Below are positions 18,989 to 28,684 of a stretch of 64,000 nt of DNA, piece after piece. How positions within the stretch are numbered: the first letter of the stretch is position 1; every line of letters starts with the position of its first letter. Source of the DNA: Paenibacillus sp. (GTDB taxonomy: Bacteria > Bacillota > Bacilli > Paenibacillales > YIM-B00363); assembly GCF_031177825.1 (NCBI RefSeq), contig NZ_JAPSKE010000006.1, positions 1 to 64,000 of the forward strand, read 5' to 3'. A program made the translations under genes and the position numbers. The notes beneath the pieces were generated by a model, which was not told where the DNA came from, did no database searches, and worked only from the letters and a program-made list of their open reading frames with translations.

Positions 18989-19885
18989 ATGAAGGCGGCT
19001 GTCGCGGCGCTGAAGCGTCATCGAGAAAGCTACTTGCTGCTAACGCCGTACATGATTTTCTTTCTACTGTTTACGATTTTGCCGGTCATCCTGTCCGTCG
19101 TCATGGGCTTCACTTATTACAACCTGATCGAACCGCCGAGATTTATCGGCTGGTACAACTATATCCGGTTATTCCTCGACGACGACATCTTCATCATCGC
19201 GCTGAAGAATACGATGCTGTTCGCGTTCGTCACAGGGCCGATCAGCTACGCGCTGAGCTTCGTCGTCGCTTGGATCATCAACGATCTAGGGCGGACGCTG
19301 CGGGCGATCGCCACCGTTCTCTTCTACATCCCGACGATTATCGGGGTGTCGGTGTATCCGATGTGGCGCCTCATCTTCAGTCCCGACGCGTACGGGTATT
19401 TGAACGGCTTTCTGATGAAGTGGGGGCTGCTGCAGGAGCCCGTCGCTTGGCTGATCGATCAGAACCAGCTGCTCGTCATTCTGATTATCGTCCAGCTCTG
19501 GATGAGCATGGGCATCAGCTTCCTGGCATTCGTCGCGGGGCTGCAGACGGTGGATCGCAGCCTGTACGAGGCGGGCGTGATGGACGGGATCGACAATCGG
19601 TTTCAAGAGCTGTGGTATATCACCTTGCCTTCCATGATCCCGCAGCTGGTGTTCGGCGCCGTCATGCAGATCGTCATCTCGTTCAGCGTCGCGGACGTCT
19701 CGATTCAGCTCGCCGGCTTCCCGAGCACGGAATATGCCGGGGAGACGATGGTGACGCACATTATGGACTACGGCAGCATCCGTTACGAGATGGGATACGC
19801 TTCTTCGCTCGCGGTCGTCCTGTTCGCGATGATGGTCGGGACGAACCGAATCGTGACGAAGCTGCTCCACAAAGTAGGTATTTAG
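18989..19885 (+). CDS. Sugar ABC transporter permease (MalF type)
   Basis: 298 residues with six predicted spans, the first at about 18-40 (MIFFLLFTILPVILSVVMGFTYY). The EAA loop near residue 193 reads LYEAGVMDGIDNRFQELWYITLPSM. The start codon immediately follows the TAG of the CBM-fused binding protein, so the two are translationally coupled, and it most likely works with that protein. It lacks the long extra loop seen in the permeases at 1063 and 25199. Confidence 0.9.
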   Translation: MKAAVAALKRHRESYLLLTPYMIFFLLFTILPVILSVVMGFTYYNLIEPPRFIGWYNYIRLFLDDDIFIIALKNTMLFAFVTGPISYALSFVVAWIINDLGRTLRAIATVLFYIPTIIGVSVYPMWRLIFSPDAYGYLNGFLMKWGLLQEPVAWLIDQNQLLVILIIVQLWMSMGISFLAFVAGLQTVDRSLYEAGVMDGIDNRFQELWYITLPSMIPQLVFGAVMQIVISFSVADVSIQLAGFPSTEYAGETMVTHIMDYGSIRYEMGYASSLAVVLFAMMVGTNRIVTKLLHKVGI

Positions 19886-19911
19886 CATTTAACGGGAAGG
19901 AGGGGGCGCCT

Positions 19912-20781
19912 ATGTTCTCCTTGACTAGAAAGAAAGCCGGTATCCATGCAAGGCGCTCGTTGACCGGAAATATCGCGGTGTTCGGCTTTGTCGCCGTCCT
20001 TGGACTTTTCTCCGCGCTTCCCTTTATTTTCGCCGTCATTACCTCGTTCAAGCCGATCGACGAGCTGCTGCAATTCCCGCCGCGGTTCGTCGTCGTCCGG
20101 CCGACGCTCGAGAATTATCTGGACCTGTTCCAGCTCGCCTCGAACATGTGGGTGCCGCTGTTCCGGTACGTATTCAACACGACGTTCGTGGCGGTCGTCG
20201 GCACGGCGCTGCACGTCCTCTTCGCCTCGATGGCGGCGTACCCGCTCGCGAAGCACCGGTTCCCGGGCAAACGCGTGATGTTCTCGGTCATCGTTATGGC
20301 GCTGATGTTCGTGCCGCAGGTCACGTTCATCCCGCAGTTCGTGCTGCTGTCGAAGCTGGGCCTCGTCGATACGTACGCCGCTCTGGTGCTGCCGTGGATC
20401 GGCGCCTCGCTGGGCCTGTTCCTCATGAAGCAGTTCATCGAGCAGCTGCCGGACGCCATTCTGGAAGCGGCCCGCATCGACGGCGCGAGCGAATTCACGA
20501 CGTTCTTCCGCGTGGTGTGGCCGAATACGATGCCCGCTACGTTGACCGTGGTCATTTTCCAGTTCATCAATCTTTGGAATTACTCGCCCAAGGAGCTTGT
20601 CTACAGCGAGTCGGCGAAGGTGTTCCGCATGGCGCTCGAGCAGATCGTCGCGGGCGATCCCGTCGCCCGTATGGGCGCGGGGGCGGCCGCTTCGGTCATC
20701 CTGATGCTTCCGCCGATACTCGTCTTCGTCGCGCTTCAGCGCAAGGTCGTGGAGACGATGACGTTCGCGGGCATCAAGTAG
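19912..20781 (+). CDS. Sugar ABC transporter permease (MalG type)
   Basis: 289 residues with first span near 21-43 and an EAA loop near residue 183 (ILEAARIDGASEFTTFFRVVWPNTMP). ATG 19912 follows AAGGAGGGGG at 19897-19906. It forms the second half of the permease pair started at 18989. It lies 26 bp after that gene and 17 bp before the NHL protein gene. Confidence 0.9.
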   Translation: MFSLTRKKAGIHARRSLTGNIAVFGFVAVLGLFSALPFIFAVITSFKPIDELLQFPPRFVVVRPTLENYLDLFQLASNMWVPLFRYVFNTTFVAVVGTALHVLFASMAAYPLAKHRFPGKRVMFSVIVMALMFVPQVTFIPQFVLLSKLGLVDTYAALVLPWIGASLGLFLMKQFIEQLPDAILEAARIDGASEFTTFFRVVWPNTMPATLTVVIFQFINLWNYSPKELVYSESAKVFRMALEQIVAGDPVARMGAGAAASVILMLPPILVFVALQRKVVETMTFAGIK

Positions 20782-20798
20782 GGGAGGAGAGGCATGAC

Positions 20799-22331
20799 AT
20801 GAGATTCAGACACGCGTTCGTCGCCGCCGCCATGCTTCCCTGGCCCGCTGGCGGCGGCGCGTCCGCCGCGCTGGCGGACGCGCCGTATCAGGCGTACGTC
20901 TACAACGAATGGAACGAATCGAAAGCGTCGCCGAACGGCTACGTGCCGGAGCGCGTCGTTACCGGCCTCGAAGCGGGCGCCGGGCATTTCAACGAGCCGC
21001 AGGACTTGTTCGCGGACGGCGAAGGCGCCGTCTACGTGGCGGACACCGGGAACGACCGAATCGTGAAGCTGGATGCGTCGCTTCGGGCGTCCGGCGTCAT
21101 CGAATCGCTGGAATGGAACGGGCGGCCGACGGCGCTGTCCGAACCGACCGGGATCTTCGTCGCGGAGGACGGGACCTTATACGTCGCCGATCATGGGAAC
21201 GGCCGCGTGCTGCGGGCGAACGCGACGGGCCGAGTCGAGCTCGTCTTGGAGCAGCCGAAGCATCCGCTCATTCCGGAGGACTTCGTCTTTAAGCCGAAGA
21301 AGGTCGCGGCGGACGCCGCAGGCCGCATGTACGTGCTGTCGGAGGGCCAGTTCTTCGGGCTCATGCAATTCGACCGCGACGGCGCGTTCCTCGGTTACTT
21401 CGGGAGCAACAAGGTCGAAGTCACGCCGGCCGTCGTGCTCGAGACGTTCTGGAAGAGCGTGCTGACGAAGGAGCAGCGGGAGGGCATGATCAAGCTGCTG
21501 CCGATCGAATATTCCAATCTCGACATGGGAGCGGACGGCTTCGTGTACACGACGACGATCGTCTCGGCAAATTCCCGGCAGGAAATCAAGAAGCTGAACC
21601 CGCTAGGAAACAACGTGATGACCGGACGGGACGGCGAAAACGACTTCGGCGATAAGGAAATTCCGCTGTCGAAGACGGTGAAGCTGGATACGTCGTTCAT
21701 CGACGTCGCGATCGACGCGGACGGCTTCATCGCCGGACTCGACCGTACGAGAGGCCGCGTGTTCGAGTACGACCGCGAGGGCAATCCGACGTCGGTGTTC
21801 GGCGCCCTCGGGCAGCAGGCCGGTACGTTCCTCCAACCGTCGGCCGTCGAGTACTGGAACGATTCCGTGCTCGTGCTCGACGCGGGCAAGCGGAACGTGA
21901 CGCGCTTCGTTCGATCGGAGTACGGCCGGTTGGTACGAGAGGCGACCGTGCTTTACAACGAGGGCTTGTACGAAGAGGCGGCGGACGTATGGGCGGAAGC
22001 GAGCAAGCGCAACGTGCATAACGAGATGGCCTACATCGGCATGGCCAAGTCGCTCGAGAAGCAGGAGCGGTACGAGGAAGCGATGCGCTATTACCGCCTA
22101 GGCACCGATCGGTCGGGTTATTCCGACACGTTCGCCTTCCTTCGCATCGACGCCGTCCGAGCGTCCCTGCCGTTCGTCATGACGGCGCTGCTCGTTTTCG
22201 TCTTCGGCTATTACGGCTTCAAAATCATCCGATTCGCTAGATCGGTCAAGGGAAGGGGGCGAGCGCATGGCGCAAGTCAAGGACCAAGCTCAGGTCCGGG
22301 TTCGACACCGGGTCCGACGAAATCCGCGTAA
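20799..22331 (+). CDS. NHL-repeat/TPR membrane-anchored protein
   Basis: 510 residues. After a signal peptide (...GGGASAALA) come beta-propeller NHL repeats (LFADGEGAVYVADTGNDRIVKLD; IFVAEDGTLYVADHGNGRVLR; VEYWNDSVLVLDAGKRNVTRF). A TPR-like helical pair follows (ATVLYNEGLYEEAADVWAEASKRNVHNEMAYIGMAKSLEKQERYEEAMRYYRLG), then one membrane span (ASLPFVMTALLVFVFGYYGF) and a short Gly/Pro/Ser tail. ATG 20799 is 6-7 bases after GGGGAGGAGAGG. The propeller and TPR would face outside and could scaffold the importer or sense ligand (inference). The last 65 bp overlap the YIP1 gene. Confidence 0.8.
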   Translation: MRFRHAFVAAAMLPWPAGGGASAALADAPYQAYVYNEWNESKASPNGYVPERVVTGLEAGAGHFNEPQDLFADGEGAVYVADTGNDRIVKLDASLRASGVIESLEWNGRPTALSEPTGIFVAEDGTLYVADHGNGRVLRANATGRVELVLEQPKHPLIPEDFVFKPKKVAADAAGRMYVLSEGQFFGLMQFDRDGAFLGYFGSNKVEVTPAVVLETFWKSVLTKEQREGMIKLLPIEYSNLDMGADGFVYTTTIVSANSRQEIKKLNPLGNNVMTGRDGENDFGDKEIPLSKTVKLDTSFIDVAIDADGFIAGLDRTRGRVFEYDREGNPTSVFGALGQQAGTFLQPSAVEYWNDSVLVLDAGKRNVTRFVRSEYGRLVREATVLYNEGLYEEAADVWAEASKRNVHNEMAYIGMAKSLEKQERYEEAMRYYRLGTDRSGYSDTFAFLRIDAVRASLPFVMTALLVFVFGYYGFKIIRFARSVKGRGRAHGASQGPSSGPGSTPGPTKSA

Positions 22332-22941
22332 GGACGCCGTTCATTTGTTCCAGTGCTTGCTCCATCCCTTCGCGGCCTTCTACGGAGTGAAGGAGGAGGG
22401 GAAGGGCTCGCCGGTCGGTTCCGCCTTCATCCTGATCGTCTTCTTCTTCTCCGCCGTCATGGAGCGCCAAAACACCGGGTACCCGTTTAACTATAACGAC
22501 CTTAGCGATCTGAACGTATGGTTGATCGGCGCCAAGACGTTCGGGCTGTTCGCCCTCTGGGTCGTCGGCAACTGGGCGGTCGCCACGTGGATGGACGGGG
22601 AAGGCAAGGCGGCGCAAATCGTCGTCGTCAGCGCCTACGCGATCGTTCCTTACGTCGCGTCGGCGATCGTCACGACGCTGCTCAGTAACGTGCTGCTGCG
22701 CGAGGAGGGCGTATTCCTAGACTACCTTACGGTCGTCGGCTGCCTGTGGAGCGGGACGCTGATGCTTATCGGCCTTCAGACGATCCACGATTACGGCTTC
22801 GTCCGCAACCTGCAGTCGATGGCGCTTACCGCCATGGCCATGGGGATCATCGTGTTCCTCGGCATGCTGTTCTATACGTTGTTCCAGCAAACGTATTTGT
22901 TCGTCTACACGATCTATAACGAGGCATTGTTCCGATGGTAA
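22267..22941 (+). CDS. YIP1 family membrane protein
   Basis: 224 residues with a cytoplasmic basic start (VRHRVRRNPRKDAVHLF) and five to six spans, among them SAFILIVFFFSAVME, GLFALWVVGNWAVATWM, AIVPYVASAIVTTLLSNVLL and GIIVFLGMLFYTLFQQTYLFVYTIY. The layout matches the Yip1 domain. Start ATG 22267 follows AAGGGGGCG inside the end of the NHL gene. Yip1-like proteins recur in this gene order in Paenibacillaceae, but their role in transport is not known. It may act with the NHL protein as an accessory membrane unit. Confidence 0.75.
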   Translation: MAQVKDQAQVRVRHRVRRNPRKDAVHLFQCLLHPFAAFYGVKEEGKGSPVGSAFILIVFFFSAVMERQNTGYPFNYNDLSDLNVWLIGAKTFGLFALWVVGNWAVATWMDGEGKAAQIVVVSAYAIVPYVASAIVTTLLSNVLLREEGVFLDYLTVVGCLWSGTLMLIGLQTIHDYGFVRNLQSMALTAMAMGIIVFLGMLFYTLFQQTYLFVYTIYNEALFRW

Positions 22942-22983
22942 CGGCGTGCATGATCGCATCGGCATCGAGAGGAGGGGACAGCC

Positions 22984-25239
22984 GTGAGGAATAAAAGAAG
23001 CCGCAATATATGGGCCGCCGCGACGGTTGCCGCGCTGCTGGCCGCGACGGTCGCCGGGCTCGGCGGCGTCCGGGGACATCCGGCCGCCGTCGCCGCGCAA
23101 GCCGTACCGCCGGTCACGAGCGCGCGGGCGGCGGAGACGTCGCGGCTGACGCTGGATTTCGATCCGCGCACCGCCGAGGTCGTCGTCACGGACGTATCGT
23201 CGGGCGCCGTCTGGTCGAGCAATCCGATCGACCGGGAAACCGACGGGATCGCCAAGGGCGTCAAGAAGCAGGATTTGCACGCGCAGTTGCTGCTCGACTA
23301 TATCGATCCGCTGGGCAAGCCGTTCCAGCTGAACAGCTATATCGGCAGCGTGCAGGAGGGAGCGTTCACTTGGAAGCAAATCGACGGCGGGGTCGAAGTG
23401 CTCTACGAATTTCCGAAGGCGGGCTTCGCTATTCCCGTCTCTTACCGAGTCGAGGGGGACGCCTTCGTCGCGACGATCGACGCGGCGCGGATCGAGCAAC
23501 GCGACAAGTACCGGTTGGTGAACATCTATCTCGTTCCGTTCTTCGGCGCGGGCGGCTTGACCGACGAAGGCTATTTGTTCGTGCCGGACGGGAGCGGGGC
23601 GCTGATTCGTTTCAATAATGACACGAGTATCTATCGGAGCTATAACGAGCGGGTGTACGGCGGCGATCAGGCGATCGCGTCGGCCGAGCGCTCCCGCTTG
23701 ACGGAGGCGGTTCGGCTGCCGGTGTTCGGCATGAAACGGAATGACGAAGCGTTCCTCGCGGTGATTCACCAAGGCGCTTACCAAGCCGGCATCCTCGCCG
23801 AAAGCAGCCGCAAGAGCAATCAATACAATACCGTGTCCAGCTATTTGAATCTAACGGAATTCCAGACAGATGTCTTGATGGCCGGAAGCCTCAATGAAAA
23901 ATCGGTCGTCCGTCCGTCCGCCGCGGAGACCGGCAACGTACCGTTCGAGGTTCGATTCTACTTCTTGAACGGCGATGACGCGGATTACGCCGGCATGGCG
24001 TCGCGGTACCGACGATATCTCGAGGAAGAGCAGGGCGTGAAGCCTCGCGCGACGGCCGTCGGCGGCGACGGCGAGACCGGGAACGCGGCCGGAGCGGCGC
24101 CGCTCCTCGTCGAGCTCGTCGGCGGCGTGAAGAAGCGGGAGACGTTCCTCGGCATTCCGTACCGAACGGTCGATGCGCTTACCTCTTACCAAGAGGCGGA
24201 AGACATCGTCGACCGGCTGCGCGGCGCGGGGCTGACGTCCCTCGCGGTGCGCTACGAAGGATGGATGGCCGGGGGGCTGCGGGACGAGGTGCCGACGGCG
24301 CTGCGAGCGGAATCGAAGCTGGGCGGCGCCAGAGGCTTCAAGGCGCTGGTCGAGGCCATGCACGACAAGGGTATAGCCTTCTATCCCGTCGTCGACCCGG
24401 TGCAGCTGTACGAGAACGGCAACGGCTTCCACAAATTCTTCGATGCGGCCAAGAACATCAGCCGTGCGCCGGCCCTGCAGCATGCTTATCGAGTCAGCAA
24501 CGGAACGAAGGATCCGTCGGTAAAGCCGTGGTACCTCATGAAGCCCGAATCGGTGCGGGAGGCCGTCGATCGGTTCTCCGGCGCCGCCGAGGACGGCGGG
24601 CTGCGGCGCGCGGCGCTGCAGAGCATCGACTCGATGGTGTATTCCGACTTCCGGCGCGACATGCTGGCGAAGAACGAAACCGGCCGCATCTGGGAAGCGA
24701 GTCTCGCGGAAGCCGCCGCGAAGCTCGAAGGGCTGTCGTTCGACGACGCGAACGCGTATGCGTTCCCTTACGCCGAGAGCGTTGCGAACGTGCCGTTGCA
24801 AGCGAGCGGGTTCGACGTCGAGGACGAATCGATTCCGTTCTATAGTATGGCGATCAGCGGGCTGATACCGGCCTACGGCGAACCCATCAATCTTAAGGCG
24901 GATCCGAGGCGATACCTGCTGAAGCTCATCGAGACGGGAACGATGCCGACGTATCGCTTCATCGCGAAGGACGGCAGCCGATTGATCGGAACCGACGTCG
25001 ACGATCTGTACAGCGGCGACTTCGACCTCTGGTTCGAGGACGTCGCCGCGCAGGCGAAGGCACTGAGCGAGGCGCTCGCTCCGGCGCTGGGACAGCCGAT
25101 CGTCGAGCACGAAAGACTGCGGGAAGGCGTCTATCGAACGACGTTCGCGAACGGCGTAACGACGGTCGTCAATGATTCGGGAGAGGAGGTGAGCGTCGAT
25201 GGCGAACGAATCGATCCTTACGGATACCGGGTCCGCTAA
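22984..25239 (+). CDS. DUF5696 domain protein, complete copy
   Basis: 751 residues with a signal peptide (NIWAAATVAALLAATVAGL...). A beta-rich N-terminal half follows (TLDFDPRTAEVVVTDVSSGAVWSSNP; GYLFVPDGSGALIRFNN), then a C-terminal half with barrel-like alternation (LTSLAVRYEGWMAGG; GIAFYPVVDPVQLY; FDDANAYAFPYAES). GTG start follows GAGGAGGGG. Its last 41 bp overlap the next permease gene, so production is coupled. The C-terminal half is homologous to the partial gene at the left edge. The exported location and barrel-like second half would fit a glycan-active or glycan-binding role (inference); no catalytic residues are claimed. Confidence 0.85.
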   Translation: MRNKRSRNIWAAATVAALLAATVAGLGGVRGHPAAVAAQAVPPVTSARAAETSRLTLDFDPRTAEVVVTDVSSGAVWSSNPIDRETDGIAKGVKKQDLHAQLLLDYIDPLGKPFQLNSYIGSVQEGAFTWKQIDGGVEVLYEFPKAGFAIPVSYRVEGDAFVATIDAARIEQRDKYRLVNIYLVPFFGAGGLTDEGYLFVPDGSGALIRFNNDTSIYRSYNERVYGGDQAIASAERSRLTEAVRLPVFGMKRNDEAFLAVIHQGAYQAGILAESSRKSNQYNTVSSYLNLTEFQTDVLMAGSLNEKSVVRPSAAETGNVPFEVRFYFLNGDDADYAGMASRYRRYLEEEQGVKPRATAVGGDGETGNAAGAAPLLVELVGGVKKRETFLGIPYRTVDALTSYQEAEDIVDRLRGAGLTSLAVRYEGWMAGGLRDEVPTALRAESKLGGARGFKALVEAMHDKGIAFYPVVDPVQLYENGNGFHKFFDAAKNISRAPALQHAYRVSNGTKDPSVKPWYLMKPESVREAVDRFSGAAEDGGLRRAALQSIDSMVYSDFRRDMLAKNETGRIWEASLAEAAAKLEGLSFDDANAYAFPYAESVANVPLQASGFDVEDESIPFYSMAISGLIPAYGEPINLKADPRRYLLKLIETGTMPTYRFIAKDGSRLIGTDVDDLYSGDFDLWFEDVAAQAKALSEALAPALGQPIVEHERLREGVYRTTFANGVTTVVNDSGEEVSVDGERIDPYGYRVR

Positions 25240-26194
25240 CCCGGGAACGCAGCGAGGACCGAGTCCGAACCCGAACCCGCGCTCGATCGGTCTCGTCGCT
25301 AGGCTGCGGCTGATGTCCTACGAGAAGAAGAAGCAGCTGTACGGACTGCTGTTCGTGCTTCCCTGGATCGTCGGGTTCCTGTTCTTCTTCGCGAGCCCGC
25401 TCGTCGCCTCCTTGCAGTATTCGTTCCAGAACCCGGAATTGACGCCGCAAGGCCTGCAAGGCCGCTTCGTCGGCTGGGAGAACTATCATTACGCGATCTT
25501 CCGCGATCCGGCGTTCGTCCGCGAGGCCGTCAATTCCTTCGTCAACATGATTTACAGCGTGCCGCTCATTCTGGTGTACAGCTTATTCGTGGCCGTGCTG
25601 CTGAAGAACGAATTCCGGGGGCGCGGCTTGATGCGGGCGATCTCGTTCTTGCCGGTCATCATCGCTTCGGGCGTGTTGATGCAGATTCTGAAAGAAGACG
25701 TCTTCTCCCAAGGCTTAAGGGGCGGCGTCGAAACCGTCTATCTGTTCAGCGGCGCGGGCATTGACGGCGTGTTGACCGAACTGGGCTTCGGCGCGGGACT
25801 CATCGAGGTGTTCAACAACGTCATCGCCCGGATTTTCGACCTGACATGGCGTTCCGGGGTGCAGGTGCTGCTCTTCCTGGCCGGCTTGCACGCGATTTCC
25901 GGCGATTTGTACGAAGCGTCGGCGGTCGAGGGGGCGCGGGGATGGGAACAGTTTTGGAAAATCACGCTGCCGATGCTGACGCCGATCATGCTGCTCAATG
26001 TGGTGTATACGATTATCGACACGTTCACCGATTACGGGAACGGCGTCATCCTCATGATCTACAACGCGGCGTTCTCGCAGGTCCGATTCGGCTACAGCAG
26101 CGCGCTCGCTTGGCTGTATTGCCTCGGCATCGGCTTGCTGCTCGGCGGGCTTTACCTTCTGCTGAGACGGCGAAGCGCCAACTTACAAGAGTAA
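25199..26194 (+). CDS. Sugar ABC transporter permease (MalF/LplB type)
   Basis: 331 residues. A long cytoplasmic start is followed by span 1 at about 48-70 (YGLLFVLPWIVGFLFFFASPL), an extended loop (ILKEDVFSQGLRGGVETVYLFSGAGIDGVL...) and an EAA loop near residue 237 (LYEASAVEGARGWEQFWKITLPML). ATG 25199 follows GAGGAGGTGA within the end of the DUF5696 gene. It matches the permease at 1063-2019 in sequence, extra loop and neighbourhood. Confidence 0.9.
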   Translation: MANESILTDTGSANPGTQRGPSPNPNPRSIGLVARLRLMSYEKKKQLYGLLFVLPWIVGFLFFFASPLVASLQYSFQNPELTPQGLQGRFVGWENYHYAIFRDPAFVREAVNSFVNMIYSVPLILVYSLFVAVLLKNEFRGRGLMRAISFLPVIIASGVLMQILKEDVFSQGLRGGVETVYLFSGAGIDGVLTELGFGAGLIEVFNNVIARIFDLTWRSGVQVLLFLAGLHAISGDLYEASAVEGARGWEQFWKITLPMLTPIMLLNVVYTIIDTFTDYGNGVILMIYNAAFSQVRFGYSSALAWLYCLGIGLLLGGLYLLLRRRSANLQE

Positions 26195-26212
26195 GGAAAG
26201 GAGCGAATCGAC

Positions 26213-27172
26213 TTGTCTGCGATGCTCGCGACCTATTGGAACAAAAGACTGCGCGGATCGTCGGTCGCGTTCCTGCGCGCCGCCGTATTGATCGTGCTCG
26301 CGTATCAGCTGCTTTACCCGCTGCTGTATATGCTGAGCATGTCGCTGCGCCGGCCCGAGGAGGCGATGGACCCCAGCGTCATATGGATTCCCAAGACCCT
26401 GACCCTCTCGAATTTCGTCGACGCACTGCGCGTGATGGATTTCTGGGACGCCCTCGCGAACAGCCTGTACATCGGCATCGGCTGCGGCTTGCTCGACGTG
26501 ATGTCCTGCGCCTTCGTCGCCTACGGCTTCGCCAGGTTCCGCTTCCCGTTCGCGAAGACGCTGTTCGCGCTCGTCATCCTGACGCTGATGGTGCCGGTGC
26601 AGACGATTATCCTCCCGCTGTACGCGGACATGAAATACTTCGACGCCTTCGGTCTGCTCGGCCTATTCTCGGCCATGACGGGAGGTCCGGATTCGATCAG
26701 TTTGGTCGGCAATTATTCCGCATTTTACCTGCCGTCGCTGTTCGCCATGGGATTACGTTCGGGACTGTACATCTTTATCTTCCGACAGTTCTTCTCGACC
26801 ATGCCGAGGGAGCTCGAGGACGCGGCCTATGTAGATGGGTACGGTCCGTTCAAGACGTTCTTCTTCATCATGCTGCCCAACGCGAAGAACGCGATGATTA
26901 CGGTGTTTCTGTTCTCCTTCGTCTGGCATTGGAACGAATATTACTTGTCGAATCTGATGCTCGGCAACGGAAAGAAAAATTTCGCCATCGCGCTGTCGTC
27001 GCTCCGAGTCGATCTCGAGTCGGTCGTGAACGTGCAGACGATCAGCGATCCGCTGGCGGTCGTCACGCGCATCCAGGCGGGAGCGCTGCTTGCGATCGTA
27101 CCGTTAGTACTGCTGTATTTGGTCACCCAACGATTTTTCACGGACAGTATCGAGAACGTGGGGATTAAGTAA
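26213..27172 (+). CDS. Sugar ABC transporter permease (MalG type)
   Basis: 319 residues. Span 1 lies at about 20-45, and an EAA loop near residue 200 reads ELEDAAYVDGYGPFKTFFFIMLPNA. The TTG start at 26213 is nine bases after AAAGGAG; the in-frame ATG at 26222 is too far. It partners the preceding permease. The binding protein at 27301 is most likely the dedicated receptor. Confidence 0.88.
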   Translation: MSAMLATYWNKRLRGSSVAFLRAAVLIVLAYQLLYPLLYMLSMSLRRPEEAMDPSVIWIPKTLTLSNFVDALRVMDFWDALANSLYIGIGCGLLDVMSCAFVAYGFARFRFPFAKTLFALVILTLMVPVQTIILPLYADMKYFDAFGLLGLFSAMTGGPDSISLVGNYSAFYLPSLFAMGLRSGLYIFIFRQFFSTMPRELEDAAYVDGYGPFKTFFFIMLPNAKNAMITVFLFSFVWHWNEYYLSNLMLGNGKKNFAIALSSLRVDLESVVNVQTISDPLAVVTRIQAGALLAIVPLVLLYLVTQRFFTDSIENVGIK

Positions 27173-27300
27173 GAACGCTGCGGCGGGGAACCGATAAAGG
27201 AGGCGATGCAAGCCGGGCTACAACCGGGTATGGGGACAATGTCGCGCGAATGGCATAAGGGAGTCATTTTACCATTTATATTTTTAGGAGGAACTTAGAC

Positions 27301-28656
27301 ATGAAGACAAGACGAACGGGTTTGGCGATGCTGCTGGCGGCGGTCATGAGCGTGACGCTCCTCGCGGGCTGCAGCGGCGGCGGAACGGAAACCGCGGCGA
27401 GCGAGCCGGCGGCGACGACGAACGAAACGCCGGCGGCGGAAGCGACGACGGGCGAAGCGGCCGCGGAAGAGACAAAGCTGGCGGACGGGAACATCACGAT
27501 TCTGTACCATACGTCCAAGGAGCAGTACGACGAGAATAAAGCGAACAATCCGGAAGCGTACGACGCGGTATACGAGACGATTCCGCAATTCGAATCGACG
27601 TACGGCGGCAAGGTGACGGTCATCGCCGTGCCGTGGGGCGACCAGAAGCCGACCCTCATCTCGATGGTCAACGCGGGCGATCAAGTCGACGTGGCGCAGG
27701 CGAACGACCAGAACTTCCCGGTGTACCCGCTGAAGAAAATCGTGCAGCCGATCGATCCGTACGTCGACGTGAGCGATTCGCTCTGGAACGGCGCGGTGAC
27801 GAACACGTTCACGTTCGGCGGCAAGCCGTACGCCGTCGGCACGTCGGCCGCTCCGATCGTGATGTATTACAACAAGACGTTGTTCGAGAACAACGGGGTG
27901 AAGACGCCGTCCGAATACTACGCGGAGGGCAGCTGGAACTGGGAGACGTTCCGCCAGGTCGCCATGGAGCTGACGATGGATACGGACGGCGACGGCAAGA
28001 ACGATCAATTCGGCTTCGGTTGGTGGGACGCCGGCTACCCGCTGTACGTCGCGTCGAACGGCAAGACGATTATGTCCTTTAATGAAGACGGTTCCATAAC
28101 GACGAATTACGAGACCGAGAACGTCAAGGAAGCGATGCAGTTCGCGCAGGACGCGCTCCTCAAGGATAAGTTCATCGACGCGGAGAAGGAGGGCGACTAC
28201 TTCATCGGCGAGTTCAAGAACGGGAAGCTCGCGATGACGGCCGAGTACGGCTTCGCCGGGTTCAACGTCTTCAAGAGCGACTACGAGATCGACTTCGTGC
28301 CGGTGCCGACGGGTCCGAAGGGGACGACGGACGCGGGTCCGGGCGGATTGTCCGGTTGGTCCATTCCGACGGCTTCCAAGAATCCGGAAGGCGCGGCGGC
28401 GTTCATTCAGATGATGTCGGAAAACGAAGCGTCTCACGCGCTGGAACACAACGCGAACAATTTCAGCCAAGAACGCGTAGACCTGATGAACAAGCTGGCG
28501 GGCAACATCCTGTTCACGCCGATCGGCGTCGAGAAGTACTGGGACGCGAACGGCGCCGCGATGACGGGTATCAAGGACGGCACGCCGGTCGGCACGTTCG
28601 CGACGAATGCGAAGAACCTGCTTGAGGAAGGCATCAACATTACGCTGACGCAATAA
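27301..28656 (+). CDS. Extracellular solute-binding lipoprotein (family 1), sugar
   Basis: 451 residues with lipobox LAGC (Cys24), then a low-complexity Ala/Thr/Glu linker (residues 25-60) that spaces the binding domain from the membrane. The fold markers are NITILYHTSKEQYDENKANNP, DQVDVAQANDQNFPVYPLK and AMTAEYGFAGFNV. An insert with DTDGDGKNDQFGFGW resembles a calcium-binding loop. AGGAGGAA lies 8 bases before the ATG. The 128-bp gap upstream is the longest in this operon, suggesting extra expression control for the receptor. It sits directly before the cytoplasmic GH32 genes, consistent with import of fructo-oligosaccharides. Confidence 0.9.
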   Translation: MKTRRTGLAMLLAAVMSVTLLAGCSGGGTETAASEPAATTNETPAAEATTGEAAAEETKLADGNITILYHTSKEQYDENKANNPEAYDAVYETIPQFESTYGGKVTVIAVPWGDQKPTLISMVNAGDQVDVAQANDQNFPVYPLKKIVQPIDPYVDVSDSLWNGAVTNTFTFGGKPYAVGTSAAPIVMYYNKTLFENNGVKTPSEYYAEGSWNWETFRQVAMELTMDTDGDGKNDQFGFGWWDAGYPLYVASNGKTIMSFNEDGSITTNYETENVKEAMQFAQDALLKDKFIDAEKEGDYFIGEFKNGKLAMTAEYGFAGFNVFKSDYEIDFVPVPTGPKGTTDAGPGGLSGWSIPTASKNPEGAAAFIQMMSENEASHALEHNANNFSQERVDLMNKLAGNILFTPIGVEKYWDANGAAMTGIKDGTPVGTFATNAKNLLEEGINITLTQ

Positions 28657-28684
28657 GAAGCAGTCTTTGGAGGAGGCGATTGCC

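Noticed and set aside
27206-27298. Possible 30-residue leader peptide before the binding protein gene
   Set aside because: AAGGAGG is only two bases from its ATG, and the sequence has no recognisable feature. It may be chance; conservation would be needed.
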